NCBI RefSeq assembly: GCF_028712165.1
Contig: NZ_JAQTQR010000008.1
Span: 1 to 53,616 of the forward strand
DNA: 53,616 nucleotides
Direction: 5' to 3'
From: Sulfuricurvum sp.
Lineage (GTDB): Bacteria; Campylobacterota; Campylobacteria; Campylobacterales; Sulfurimonadaceae
Shown in pieces: positions 25,871 to 34,312 of the stretch. How positions within the stretch are numbered: position 1 is the stretch's first letter; each line of letters opens with the position of its first letter. The translations under genes and the position numbers were made by a program. A model generated the notes under the pieces. The model was given only the letters and a program-made list of their open reading frames with translations, was not told the origin of the DNA and ran no database searches.

Positions 25871-26704
25871 CTATCCTTTACTCGATGTATTCGCCATCGG
25901 GTGATGGTTACATACCGTCTCTTGAAGATTTTGTTTTTGGACATGGGTATATATTTGTGTGGTCAGCAGCGAAGAATGACCCAGTAATTCCTGAACAACC
26001 CGTAAATCCGCACCGCCGAGTATCAAGGCCGTTGCATACGAGTGGCGCAGCGCATGCGGAGAAACACCCAGATATTTTTGCGTGATTTTAAAAGCGGAAA
26101 TTCGGCTGAGCGGTTCTCCCCGATAGTTAAGCCAAAGTGTTTGTCGTGTATAGGGGCATGCATCCTGATAGATTTTAATCGCTTTTAATGCCTCATGCGC
26201 GATAGGGACGTAGCGTTCTTTCTCCCCTTTTCCATGTCGGATTCGAAGCCACTCACCCTCAATATCTCCTTCTTGAACCAGCAAACATTCACTGATACGA
26301 ACACCGGTCGCATAGATAAATAGTAACAGTGCATAATCACGCAACCCTATCCATTCACTCCGATCAATGCATTGCAACCCGGATTGGATCATCTCAAAAG
26401 TCAAATACTTCGGTAAATTTTTCGGGATTTTTGAAAGAGAAAATTTTGAAGATACGTGATCAAATCGACTGCGGTGGCAAAAATCTAAAAAAGAGTTAAA
26501 CGCTGAAAGTTTCCGGTTCAATGTTCGTTTATTGGCTATTGTCCCAAGAATATGAAAAACCGTGTTGGAATCAATCTCAGTGAGATTTTTGAGTGAAGTG
26601 TGTTCAATATCGGTCAAATCATGGCGATAGGCCTCAATCGTTCGAGGACTAAGCGCTTTGACAACCGTGATATATTCGATAAAAGCTTCAAGCTCTCCCG
26701 ACAT
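25871..26704 (-). CDS. Tyrosine recombinase, Xer family
   Basis: 277 residues: an N-terminal SAM-like DNA-binding domain (LEAFIEYITVVKALSPRTIEAY, shown partly) and a catalytic domain with Arg in TGVRISECL, Lys in RHGKGEKERYVP, HALRHSYAT (His-x2-Arg), LLGHSSLLTTQIYTH (His and the nucleophilic Tyr). It is close in size to XerC/XerD rather than to the longer ~360-residue XerH described in Helicobacter and Campylobacter, so the precise name is left open. With FtsK it would resolve chromosome dimers at dif. The start overlaps the bamB stop by one base. Confidence 0.88.
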   Translation of the reverse strand: MSGELEAFIEYITVVKALSPRTIEAYRHDLTDIEHTSLKNLTEIDSNTVFHILGTIANKRTLNRKLSAFNSFLDFCHRSRFDHVSSKFSLSKIPKNLPKYLTFEMIQSGLQCIDRSEWIGLRDYALLLFIYATGVRISECLLVQEGDIEGEWLRIRHGKGEKERYVPIAHEALKAIKIYQDACPYTRQTLWLNYRGEPLSRISAFKITQKYLGVSPHALRHSYATALILGGADLRVVQELLGHSSLLTTQIYTHVQKQNLQETVCNHHPMANTSSKG

Positions 26705-27702
26705 TATTTGAGATTGATATAGCGGTCATCAAAATAGAACTGACCGTCTCCCACAAAGATTTTATTATCGCTGTCCAAATTAATATCATAAATATCATAG
26801 GATAAAAGATTTTTGCTCAAAGCGATCATATACCCTTCTTGCTCCAAAACAAACACACGGTCATTTTGTACACTGATACCCACAAAATGGGCAAACGGGA
26901 ATTTTTTCTTCGCTTTAAACTGTAACGTCGGGCTTAGAGCGATTACTTCACCCTGCTTCGTCGTTAACCAGATACCATCGGCAGTATACGCAATATCTCG
27001 AATCTCATATTTTTCGCGAGCCTCTTTTTGCGAAAGTGCCAAAACAGCATTTCCCGTTGAAGCGACAAGATTATTGTCGATAACATTCATATAGGTGATA
27101 TTGTTAAAGTATTCATCTGAACTCACGACTACAGAACGTAAAACTTGTTTTGTTTCTGAATTAACGATAACAATCTTGCCGTCCAATGTCAAAAACATTA
27201 CCAATTCTTTTAGGAAATAAGGGTTTGCGATTCTTGCATCCACCGCAATCGGAGCATTTGAAGGCTCTTTGAAAAGAAGTTTTTTACTTTCAAGAGAATA
27301 AAGCGCCATTTCATTATTCGTAAATAAGACGGCAACAATATCACCCTGAATACTTGCAGCGGCAACTCCGCGTTTAAAATCAAACGTCACTTTTGAATCG
27401 CTGCCGTCTTGCGGGAACAACACCATATTGCCTTCCGGACTTGATGTAATAACCCATGAGTCACTTATATTAATCAGACTGTAATCGTTTGGAATTTTTA
27501 GCATTTTCTCTCCGTCTTTAGAGAGGAGATGCCCATTTTCCAAAACAGCCGCCGATTGCGTTACCTGATTGATAGAAGCACTCAAATGTCCTGCACTACG
27601 CCATTCACCTTTTACATGCTCCGGTTTAAACACCTCTTTATGAGAGCATCCGCTGAAAAGAACAGCCATTGCAGCTGATAACGCGATAAAGGTTGTCTTC
27701 AT
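26704..27702 (-). CDS. Outer-membrane lipoprotein, BamB-like beta-propeller
   Basis: 332 residues. The signal ends in AAMAVLFSGCSHK, a lipobox with the lipidated cysteine. The remainder is beta-rich with repeated blades (NMVLFPQDG, GDIVAVLFTNNEMALYSLE, GKIVIVNSETKQVL, GEVIALSPTLQF), as in BamB (about 390 residues in E. coli). The upstream gene is a YfgM-like protein, and yfgM-bamB is a conserved pair in Proteobacteria, which strengthens the call. BamB is a scaffold of the Bam complex that inserts outer-membrane proteins. Sequence identity to true BamB cannot be judged here. Start and end overlap the neighbours by one base each. Confidence 0.7.
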   Translation of the reverse strand: MKTTFIALSAAMAVLFSGCSHKEVFKPEHVKGEWRSAGHLSASINQVTQSAAVLENGHLLSKDGEKMLKIPNDYSLINISDSWVITSSPEGNMVLFPQDGSDSKVTFDFKRGVAAASIQGDIVAVLFTNNEMALYSLESKKLLFKEPSNAPIAVDARIANPYFLKELVMFLTLDGKIVIVNSETKQVLRSVVVSSDEYFNNITYMNVIDNNLVASTGNAVLALSQKEAREKYEIRDIAYTADGIWLTTKQGEVIALSPTLQFKAKKKFPFAHFVGISVQNDRVFVLEQEGYMIALSKNLLSYDIYDINLDSDNKIFVGDGQFYFDDRYINLK

Positions 27703-28298
27703 TATTTTACTCCGTAATGCGAGAGCGACTGCGCTATTGTGTAGATAGGTGAATCTTCGGGAATCAGTGCAATATGTTGATGTGCCGATACCGTATCACC
27801 TTTTTCCATCGCACTGACGGCTAATTCAAGCAATGCTATATCTTTATACAAAGCGCCCTGCTTCTTAGTGTACGTATCAAGAGCTTTAGAATCGCCTTTA
27901 ATTGCAGCGGCTTCATACGTGGCAATGTCAGAAACGCCAAATGCGTCAGAGTGCTCCAACTTTTCCAACAGCGTCACGTCGTTTTGTGAAATACCGCGTG
28001 AAAGCTGCCATACATCATACAACTTTGGATTGTCATTTTTGAGAGTCTCTTGTGCTTTTGTATCAGCCGGATTGGCTAATAAAGCGTTAAATGCCGTATT
28101 GGAACTCTCAATTTTTGCTTTTGTATACATTTGATACCCGATCGCTCCACCAACAGCGAACAACGATGCAACTACTACAGCGATTAATGGCTTTTGATAC
28201 CGTTTGACAAAACGTTCAGTCCGGATAGCACTTTCGAAAAATTTTTCTTCAGAACTCAGCTCCTCTTTGAGGGCACTCATATTCTCTTTTAGACTCAA
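27702..28298 (-). CDS. YfgM-like membrane-anchored TPR protein
   Basis: 198 residues, as in YfgM (206 in E. coli). A cytosolic N-terminal region (MSLKENMSALKEELSSEEKF) is followed by one membrane anchor (LIAVVVASLFAVGGAIGYQM) and a periplasmic helical domain with TPR-like repeats (ALLELAVSAMEKGDTVSAHQH). YfgM works with PpiD at the Sec translocon to hand proteins to periplasmic chaperones. It heads the minus-strand operon yfgM-bamB-xer-coaX-hisG, with one-base overlap to bamB. Moderate confidence because TPR regions are diverse. Confidence 0.7.
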   Translation of the reverse strand: MSLKENMSALKEELSSEEKFFESAIRTERFVKRYQKPLIAVVVASLFAVGGAIGYQMYTKAKIESSNTAFNALLANPADTKAQETLKNDNPKLYDVWQLSRGISQNDVTLLEKLEHSDAFGVSDIATYEAAAIKGDSKALDTYTKKQGALYKDIALLELAVSAMEKGDTVSAHQHIALIPEDSPIYTIAQSLSHYGVK

Positions 28299-28380
28299 AA
28301 CAGCTCCTGTCTTTCACAATCATTAATTAGAGCAATGATATCTTACCCTACGTTAAAGTTTTGTAAACCTATTTTTAGGG

Positions 28381-28386
28381 TACAAT
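28381..28386 (+). promoter_or_regulatory. -10 promoter element for gatC
   Basis: TACAAT, 36 bases before the gatC ATG at 28422; it makes an upstream in-frame ATG at 28335 unlikely as the start. Confidence 0.45.
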
Positions 28387-28421
28387 TATTTTTCATAAAT
28401 TTATCACAACTTAGGTTAACC

Positions 28422-28712
28422 ATGCAAATTGACGAAGCCCTCTTACAACGTTTAGAAAAACTCTCTTATCTTCAAATACCTGAAGAGCAACGGGAAGATA
28501 TGATATCGCAGCTCAGCGAAATCGTTTCGTTTGTCGATAATCTCACTGAATTGAATACAGACGGTATCAGTGCAACGTTTGCTATGTCCGATACACCGAC
28601 ATCTCTTCGTGAGGATATCGGAGTAGTTGATCGCTCAATCAATGATGATATTTTGACACATGCGCCCCATTCTTCAGAGCATTTTTTCATTGTTCCAAAG
28701 ATCATCGAGTAA
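28422..28712 (+). CDS. gatC: Asp-tRNA(Asn)/Glu-tRNA(Gln) amidotransferase subunit C
   Basis: 96 residues, the GatC length, from MQIDEALLQRLEKLSYL. Features are QLSEIVSFVDNLTELNTDG and the C-terminal SEHFFIVPKIIE, which clamps around GatA. It stabilises the GatCAB complex that amidates mischarged Glu-tRNA(Gln) and Asp-tRNA(Asn). gatA and gatB are not nearby, as often in this phylum. The next gene starts three bases after its stop, so it leads a gatC-spx-pilT transcript. Confidence 0.9.
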   Translation: MQIDEALLQRLEKLSYLQIPEEQREDMISQLSEIVSFVDNLTELNTDGISATFAMSDTPTSLREDIGVVDRSINDDILTHAPHSSEHFFIVPKIIE

Positions 28713-28715
28713 ACC

Positions 28716-29060
28716 ATGACGCATATCTACGGAATTAAAAATTGCGGCAGCGTTAAAAAAGCTCTTCAGTTTTTTGATATGCATTCTCTCCCATACACAT
28801 TTCATGATTTCAAGATTTCTCCCGTTTCCAGGGTAAAAATTGAATCATGGTTAAAAAAATCCGATATGAGTGTGTTGCTTAATACCAAAGGGACAACCTA
28901 TCGAACACTGGGAATTAAAGCGCTCAACCTGGACGAAAGCGGTAAAATAGAGTGGATGAGTAATCATAATCTCCTCCTTAAACGCCCTATTATTGAATAT
29001 AACGACAAACTAGTTGTCGGATATGATCAATCTCATTACGAAGGAATATTTCACTCATGA
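28716..29060 (+). CDS. ArsC/Spx-like (YffB type) thioredoxin-fold protein
   Basis: 114 residues. MTHIYGIKNCGSVKKALQFF has the N-terminal cysteine of the ArsC/Spx fold (Cys followed by Gly-Ser, not a CxxC), with LLNTKGTTYRTLGI in the middle and LLKRPIIEYNDKLVVGY near the end. The family includes glutathione-dependent arsenate reductases and YffB; the KNC motif and RPI loop are closest to YffB, whose role is unclear. Whether it reduces arsenate cannot be told. It overlaps pilT by four bases (ATGA). Confidence 0.82.
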   Translation: MTHIYGIKNCGSVKKALQFFDMHSLPYTFHDFKISPVSRVKIESWLKKSDMSVLLNTKGTTYRTLGIKALNLDESGKIEWMSNHNLLLKRPIIEYNDKLVVGYDQSHYEGIFHS

Positions 29061-30127
29061 ATGCTGGATTAGATATTTATAAACTCCTCAAAAGTGTTGT
29101 CGCCTACAAAGCGTCCGATCTCCATCTGGTCAGTCGCTCTGAACCGCAAATTCGTATTGACGGACGTCTTGTCGCCCTTAACCTTCCAATTCTTGACGGA
29201 CGGGACATTGAAGAGATGGGATATTCTCTTCTCACTGAGAAACAGAAAAAAATATTTGAAGAGAATAACGAATTGGACTTCTCAATCGTTATTCCTGATG
29301 TAGGCCGATTCCGTGCCAACTATTATCGAACCATGGACGACATTGCGTGCGCATTTCGTATTATTCCCGTAATTATCCCTTCACTTGATGATTTGAACGC
29401 GAAAAAAATCTTTAAAGAGATCATTAAGCGTGAAAAAGGACTTATTCTTGTAACTGGTCCGACCGGAAGCGGTAAATCGACCACCTTGGCAGCTATGCTC
29501 AATGAGATCAATATGACTGAAGCACGTCATGTTATTACCGTTGAAGATCCTGTCGAGTTTGTCCACACCAATAAAAAATCGCTCTTTTCCCATCGTAATG
29601 TCGGAACCGATACAAAGAGTTTCTCTGCCGCATTGAAATACGCGATGCGTGAAGACCCGGACGTTATTCTGATTGGGGAGATGCGTGACCGTGAAACCAT
29701 TTCGGCGGCACTTACCGCTGCAGAAACCGGACACTTGGTTTTTGGAACCCTCCATACCAATTCGGCTCCACAAACGATTAACCGTATCATTGACGTTTTT
29801 TCCGGAGATGAACAGCCGCAAGTACGTGCACAGCTTTCAACTTCACTTATCGCCGTAATAGCACAAGCCCTTTTGCCGAAAATCGGCGGAGGTCGTATTG
29901 CAGCCCAAGAGATCATGATCACCAATCCTGCGATTGCCAACTTGATCCGTGAGGACAAAGTTCATCAGCTCTATTCCCAAATGCAGCTCAATCAGACAGG
30001 GACAAGTATGACGACTCAAACACAAGAAATTATTGAGTTCCTTCGTAAGAAAATCGTTAGCAAAGATATCGCATTACAATACTCCAATAAACCGGATGAA
30101 TTGCTTCGCCTTATCGACGCTATGTAA
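29057..30127 (+). CDS. pilT: Type IV pilus retraction ATPase PilT
   Basis: 356 residues. Walker A is GPTGSGKSTT (near residue 135), the Asp box ITVEDPVEFVH, Walker B ILIGEMRDRETI, and the His box FGTLHTNSAPQTINRIIDVF (within limit); LIREDKVHQLYSQMQLNQTGTSM (shown as LIREDKVHQLYSQMQ) is the PilT C-terminal region with AIRNLIRE-like helix (here AIANLIRE), which separates PilT from PilB. The N-terminal ASDLHLV is also typical. The hexamer retracts type IV pili in twitching motility. No other pilus genes lie nearby. Confidence 0.92.
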   Translation: MNAGLDIYKLLKSVVAYKASDLHLVSRSEPQIRIDGRLVALNLPILDGRDIEEMGYSLLTEKQKKIFEENNELDFSIVIPDVGRFRANYYRTMDDIACAFRIIPVIIPSLDDLNAKKIFKEIIKREKGLILVTGPTGSGKSTTLAAMLNEINMTEARHVITVEDPVEFVHTNKKSLFSHRNVGTDTKSFSAALKYAMREDPDVILIGEMRDRETISAALTAAETGHLVFGTLHTNSAPQTINRIIDVFSGDEQPQVRAQLSTSLIAVIAQALLPKIGGGRIAAQEIMITNPAIANLIREDKVHQLYSQMQLNQTGTSMTTQTQEIIEFLRKKIVSKDIALQYSNKPDELLRLIDAM

Positions 30128-30217
30128 TTTTTCCCCCTATCAGGGGAGAATATCTTAAAAATTATTTCAGAAAATCTCCTTTTTGAATGCTTTTATACTA
30201 TTTAGCACTCATTATCC

Positions 30218-30223
30218 TATAAT
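30218..30223 (+). promoter_or_regulatory. -10 element immediately before the PerR-like gene
   Basis: TATAAT only eight bases before the ATG at 30232, so transcription would start at or next to the initiation codon; no ribosome site is present. Confidence 0.5.
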
Positions 30224-30231
30224 TCTCTATT

Positions 30232-30636
30232 ATGAAACATGAACACATACTGAAGCAACATCATCTCAAAGCAACGCCTCAGCGTATTGCTATAGTAGAA
30301 TTAATGCAGCGCGAAGGACATATAAGTATTGATGATTTATATGGTGCAATCCGAGATAAGTTCTCATCCATCTCATTGGCAACCTTGTATAAAAATATTC
30401 ATACAATGATAAATGTCAGTTTGATACGTGAAGTAAAGATTCCAGGCCAAAAAACAAAATATGAGATTGAAAAAGAGGCCCATGCCCATGTTATGTGTAA
30501 AATGTGCGGTGAACTAAAAGACGTCCCTTTTAATCCGTCAGGATTAATAAAAGAGACGATTGAAGTCAGTCAGTATTCAGCAGATGAAGTAGCGATTGTG
30601 ATTTCGGGCGTTTGCCCTGCTTGTCAGAAAAAATAA
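30232..30636 (+). CDS. Fur family regulator, PerR-like
   Basis: 134 residues. N-terminal winged helix: HHLKATPQRIAIVELMQREG and SISLATLYKNIHTM. The dimer domain has KYEIEKEAHAHVMCKMCGEL and ends in VISGVCPACQKK, giving the two CxxC pairs that hold the structural zinc. Short length and the KATPQR start resemble Campylobacter PerR, which senses peroxide through a metal site; it could also be another Fur paralogue. The true Fur is at 33811. The gene appears leaderless and may autoregulate. Confidence 0.8.
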   Translation: MKHEHILKQHHLKATPQRIAIVELMQREGHISIDDLYGAIRDKFSSISLATLYKNIHTMINVSLIREVKIPGQKTKYEIEKEAHAHVMCKMCGELKDVPFNPSGLIKETIEVSQYSADEVAIVISGVCPACQKK

Positions 30637-30649
30637 AAGGCTCAGACTA

Positions 30650-30707
30650 CCGTTCGTCCTGAGCCTGTCGAAGGGTGTTCATGGTTCGACGAGCTCACCA
30701 CGAACGA
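30650..30707 (+). repeat. Dispersed palindromic repeat, copy 1
   Basis: About 58 bases, beginning CCGTTCGTCCTGAGCCTGTC and ending GAGCTCACCACGAACG; the two ends are imperfect inverted copies, so it can fold into a long hairpin. It fills the gap between two convergent genes and could end transcription in both directions. A second copy, reversed, is at 42021-42083. Similar TTCGACAAGCTCAGGACGAACGG-type units are known in many bacterial genomes. Confidence 0.8.
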
Positions 30708-30711
30708 TCTT

Positions 30712-32058
30712 TTAACGATGTGCTTCTTTAAGGGTATCTGCGATCAAGAATGCAAGTTCCAGTGATTGATCCGCATTCAGTCGAGGATCACAATGGGTAT
30801 GATAACGGCTTTTTAGATTATCGGAAGTGATCTCAAACGATCCACCCAAACATTCGGTAACATTTTTACCTGTCATTTCCAAATGAACCCCTCCGGCATA
30901 CGTACCTTCGGATTTATGAACTTGGAAGAATTGTTTCATCTCTTTGAGGATTGAATCGACAGGACGGGTTTTGTAACCGGCACTGGTAATGGTATTTCCA
31001 TGCATCGGATCACAGCTCCAGAGGACCTTTTTCCCTTCACGTTCAACCGCGCGAATCAATGCAGGCATTCCTTCACCCACTTTATCGGCTCCCATACGGA
31101 CAATTACATTTAATCGTCCTGCTTCATTATTCGGATTCAATACGTCACATAAGCGAATCAAATCTTCCGGATCCATAGAAGGGCCGGCTTTTACCCCTAT
31201 CGGGTTTTTAATACCGCGCATAAACTCGACATGGGCACCGTCAAGTTGACGAGTACGATCACCGATCCACAACATGTGAGATGATACATCGTACCACTCA
31301 CCCGTTAATGAATCTTGTCGGGTAAACGCCTCTTCGTAATTCAAAAGCAATGCTTCATGAGAGGTATAAAAATCGGTCTCACGCAATGTTCGATAGGTAT
31401 CTGAAGTGATACCGCACGCTGCCATAAATCGGAGAGAATCATCGATTTGGCGTGAGAGTTCATCGTATTTTTTAGTCATTTCATTTTGCCCGACAAATCC
31501 AAGGTTCCACGCATGAACTTGATGCAAATCGGCTAATCCGCCTGATGCAAAGGCACGAAGAAGGTTGAGAGTTGCAGCAGACTGATTATATGCCTGTACC
31601 ATACGGTATGGGTCAGGGACACGGGCAGCTTCCGTAAAATCGACCCCATTTATGATATCTCCTCGATAGCTCGGCAGACTGATCCCCTCAAGCGTTTCAA
31701 AATCGGATGAACGAGGCTTTGCGAATTGCCCGCCCAAACGTCCTACTTTGACAACGGGAACTCCTCCGGCAAACGTCATAACAACGGCCATCTGCATCAT
31801 TACTTTGAATGTATCACGGATATTGTGTGCGTGAAATTCCGAAAAACTCTCTGCACAATCGCCTCCCTGAAGGAGAAATGCTTTTCCTTCACACACATCG
31901 GCAAAATTTTTCTTGAGGGTACGTGCTTCACCTGCAAAAACAAGAGGAGGATAATTACGAAGCTGTGATTCGATCTGCTCCAGTGCTTCCGTATCCGGAT
32001 ACGTCGGCTGCTGCTTAATCGGTTTTTCTCTCCAGCTGGATCGGCTCCATGTACTCAT
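30712..32058 (-). CDS. 3-deoxy-7-phosphoheptulonate synthase, class II
   Basis: 448 residues from ATG 32058, chosen because AGGAG lies five bases upstream; an in-frame start at 32085 has none. It is the plant/Helicobacter-type (class II) DAHP synthase: [19 protein letters not shown] at the start, [56 protein letters not shown], and [10 protein letters not shown] with metal-binding residues. It condenses phosphoenolpyruvate and erythrose-4-phosphate, the entry to aromatic amino acid synthesis. aroE and trpE are at 38531-40731 in the divergent operon. Gene symbols differ between annotations (aroF/aroG/aroH), so none is given. Confidence 0.94.
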   Translation of the reverse strand: MSTWSRSSWREKPIKQQPTYPDTEALEQIESQLRNYPPLVFAGEARTLKKNFADVCEGKAFLLQGGDCAESFSEFHAHNIRDTFKVMMQMAVVMTFAGGVPVVKVGRLGGQFAKPRSSDFETLEGISLPSYRGDIINGVDFTEAARVPDPYRMVQAYNQSAATLNLLRAFASGGLADLHQVHAWNLGFVGQNEMTKKYDELSRQIDDSLRFMAACGITSDTYRTLRETDFYTSHEALLLNYEEAFTRQDSLTGEWYDVSSHMLWIGDRTRQLDGAHVEFMRGIKNPIGVKAGPSMDPEDLIRLCDVLNPNNEAGRLNVIVRMGADKVGEGMPALIRAVEREGKKVLWSCDPMHGNTITSAGYKTRPVDSILKEMKQFFQVHKSEGTYAGGVHLEMTGKNVTECLGGSFEITSDNLKSRYHTHCDPRLNADQSLELAFLIADTLKEAHR

Positions 32059-32169
32059 ATCATCTCCTGTGTGCTCTCGCACCATAATTATTAGTTCCCG
32101 AATTTTATCCTTTTATCCTAAAAGAGGACTGATTGAGAGGATCAAAAGTTATATTTATGTTAGAAAAAG

Positions 32170-32175
32170 TATAAT
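32170..32175 (+). promoter_or_regulatory. -10 promoter element of the GGDEF-to-modE operon
   Basis: TATAAT about 85 bases before the GGDEF gene, in the divergent gap next to the DAHP synthase gene. It is a candidate main promoter for the long operon. Confidence 0.45.
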
Positions 32176-32260
32176 GGCATAACTTTTAGAAAGTTTAATA
32201 CTTGCCTTTTCCTCCACAATTAAGAGGTATTTGAACATTCAAAACACATATTAAGGTCAA

Positions 32261-33190
32261 ATGGTGGAAACCAACCAAGTCAATCCTTTACTTTTCCTTT
32301 TTTGCAAAGAACTCACGATCCAACTCGAGTCACTCAGCAACTTACAAGAGACCATTACACCTACAGAATTTTCTGAGCTCATTTCGAATGCTACCCATGA
32401 AGTTTTAGAATCGTATACGTCAGGTGAATTTGATTTACTGGCCTATCGCGGCACCGGGGCAGAAGAGTATAAAGAGCTGGCACGCAGAAGTATCGATTCG
32501 TATTCGGCAAGCAACACAAAAATTGGTGAAATCACCGACAGACATGCAGAATTGCTTAATGAAACATCCTCTTCAAAGTTGATTGATTTCAGTAAAATTT
32601 CTGAAAAATTCAATGCCATTCAAGACCACTTAAACGATGAAGTCTCCCGTGCCAATGATGTGATTCACACCCTGTTGGAACAGGTCAAAACGTTAGAAAT
32701 AAAAACATCTCTCGACCCGCTGACCAAAGCATACAACCGTTATGCTCTTCATGAATATTTAAAAGTCGTTCTTGAAAAAGAAAAATTGGATTACGATATT
32801 TTTGCACTTATGATCGATGTGGATGATTTTAAAATAATTAATGATCGATTCGGCCATATTGCAGGGGATAAAGTTCTTATCTTTATCGTGAAACTTTTCA
32901 AAAAAGCATTACGTGACGGTGATCGGGTGTATCGATTCGGTGGAGAAGAATTCATCATCCTCCTCAACCGTACTGACGCTGCAGGTGCTCAGCTGGTAGC
33001 TGAACGGCTGTTGAACCTCTGCCGCAACAATAAGCCGTTGTTCCAAAACCAACAAATCCCCGTAACATTAAGTATCGGGCTCACTAAAATAATCGAAGGT
33101 GACACGATCGATGCGATTATCAATCGTTCGGATGTTGCTTTGTATCGAGCGAAAAAGAACGGTAAAGACCGTCTAGAAATGGAGTTTTAA
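32261..33190 (+). CDS. GGDEF-domain diguanylate cyclase
   Basis: 309 residues. The C-terminal ~165 residues form a GGDEF domain: SLDPLTKAYNRYAL, MIDVDDFKIINDRFGHIAGD and YRFGGEEFIILL, with the active GGEEF near residue 227. RDGD five residues upstream is the RxxD inhibitory site that binds c-di-GMP. The N-terminal half is helical and predicted cytosolic, with no membrane segment and no domain that I recognise. It makes the second messenger c-di-GMP from GTP. Its stop overlaps the cvpA start by one base, so it heads or joins the cvpA-fur operon. Confidence 0.9.
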   Translation: MVETNQVNPLLFLFCKELTIQLESLSNLQETITPTEFSELISNATHEVLESYTSGEFDLLAYRGTGAEEYKELARRSIDSYSASNTKIGEITDRHAELLNETSSSKLIDFSKISEKFNAIQDHLNDEVSRANDVIHTLLEQVKTLEIKTSLDPLTKAYNRYALHEYLKVVLEKEKLDYDIFALMIDVDDFKIINDRFGHIAGDKVLIFIVKLFKKALRDGDRVYRFGGEEFIILLNRTDAAGAQLVAERLLNLCRNNKPLFQNQQIPVTLSIGLTKIIEGDTIDAIINRSDVALYRAKKNGKDRLEMEF

Positions 33191-33807
33191 TGGATATGAA
33201 TTATTTCGACGTTGCTGTAGGCTCAGTCATTTTACTTTTGGGATTAAAAGGGTTACTCAACGGTTTTTCCAAAGAAGTTTTTGGAATGGTCGGTATTGTG
33301 GGGGGCGTCTATGTTGCTTCTCATATCGGCGGATATATAGGCAAATTTTTAAGTGATAATCTTTTCCATTTTGAAACGTCGACTGCGGTTAATCTGGTCG
33401 GTTTTGTTTTCGCATTAGGAATATTTTGGCTGCTCATGGTTGCGCTCGGTGCCGGATTTAAAAAATTAAGTTCTCTCAGCGGCTTAGGGCCAATCGATCG
33501 AGTTCTCGGCTTTCTTGTCGGAAGCAGTAAGTTTTTCTTTATTCTCTCAATTATTGTGTATGCCCTTTTTAGTGTTACCGCGATTAAAGAGAATTTTGAA
33601 CCGAAAATGGCAAACAGCTTCTTTTACAAACCGATGTTTGCTACAGGAGATTTTATTCTTCATATCGAGACAAATGATGTCAAATCACTTGTAGGCGATG
33701 ACAATAAAACCGAAAAAAATGATTCGAACGTGGAGTCAAAAGATGAAACAAAAAAAAATGATACAAAAGAAACGCATACGAAACACGGATCGAAAAAGGG
33801 AGAATAA
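33190..33807 (+). CDS. CvpA family membrane protein
   Basis: 205 residues with four membrane segments: YFDVAVGSVILLLGLKGLL, a glycine-rich second, VNLVGFVFALGIFWLLMV, and FFFILSIIVYALFSVT. The GLGPIDRVLGFLVG loop is the CvpA signature. CvpA is linked to colicin V production, purF regulation and envelope stress. The tail (residues 175-205) is highly charged Lys/Asp/Glu/Thr-rich. The family member sits just before fur in Campylobacter also. Start chosen at ATG 33190 with GGAG upstream and one-base overlap. Confidence 0.87.
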   Translation: MDMNYFDVAVGSVILLLGLKGLLNGFSKEVFGMVGIVGGVYVASHIGGYIGKFLSDNLFHFETSTAVNLVGFVFALGIFWLLMVALGAGFKKLSSLSGLGPIDRVLGFLVGSSKFFFILSIIVYALFSVTAIKENFEPKMANSFFYKPMFATGDFILHIETNDVKSLVGDDNKTEKNDSNVESKDETKKNDTKETHTKHGSKKGE

Positions 33808-33810
33808 TCA

Positions 33811-34293
33811 ATGAACTCTTATACCGATTTCACAGAAAGAACCGTTGAATACAATAAACTTTTAAGTGATTTCAAACAGTTATTGAAAGTTAACGGTCTT
33901 AAATTTACCATCCAGCGAGAAGTCATTCTTGAAATGCTTTATAACTCGGATGAGCACCTTACACCGGAAGGTCTGCATCATCTGATTCAAGAAAAACATC
34001 CGGATCTCAATACCGGAATCGCTACGGTTTATCGGACATTATCACTTTTGGAAGATTCTGAAATGGTCACTTCGCTCTCTTTCGGAGCGCAAGGGAAAAA
34101 ATATGAGTTAGGGGCAAAAGATCATCACGACCATATCATTTGTACCACATGCGGCAGTATCACCGAGTTTGTGGATGAAGCAATCGAAGAACGTCAAAAA
34201 AAGATCACCCAAGAATTAGGATTTATCATGCAAGAGCACTCTATGCAGATATACGGCATTTGTAAAAATTGCCAAGAACAATCCACAAAATAA
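33811..34293 (+). CDS. fur: Ferric uptake regulator
   Basis: 160 residues with the N-terminal extension before the helix-turn-helix usual in Campylobacterota Fur. [21 protein letters not shown] (HTH start; shown partly), [15 protein letters not shown] (recognition helix), [19 protein letters not shown] (metal-binding HHDH plus CxxC) and ICKNCQEQ (second CxxC) are all present. It represses iron-uptake genes with Fe(II) and may control the TonB-type genes at the right end as well, though no clear Fur box was found there. It starts four bases after cvpA and is followed by lysS. Confidence 0.9.
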   Translation: MNSYTDFTERTVEYNKLLSDFKQLLKVNGLKFTIQREVILEMLYNSDEHLTPEGLHHLIQEKHPDLNTGIATVYRTLSLLEDSEMVTSLSFGAQGKKYELGAKDHHDHIICTTCGSITEFVDEAIEERQKKITQELGFIMQEHSMQIYGICKNCQEQSTK

Positions 34294-34312
34294 TCATAGA
34301 CAAGGAAAAACA

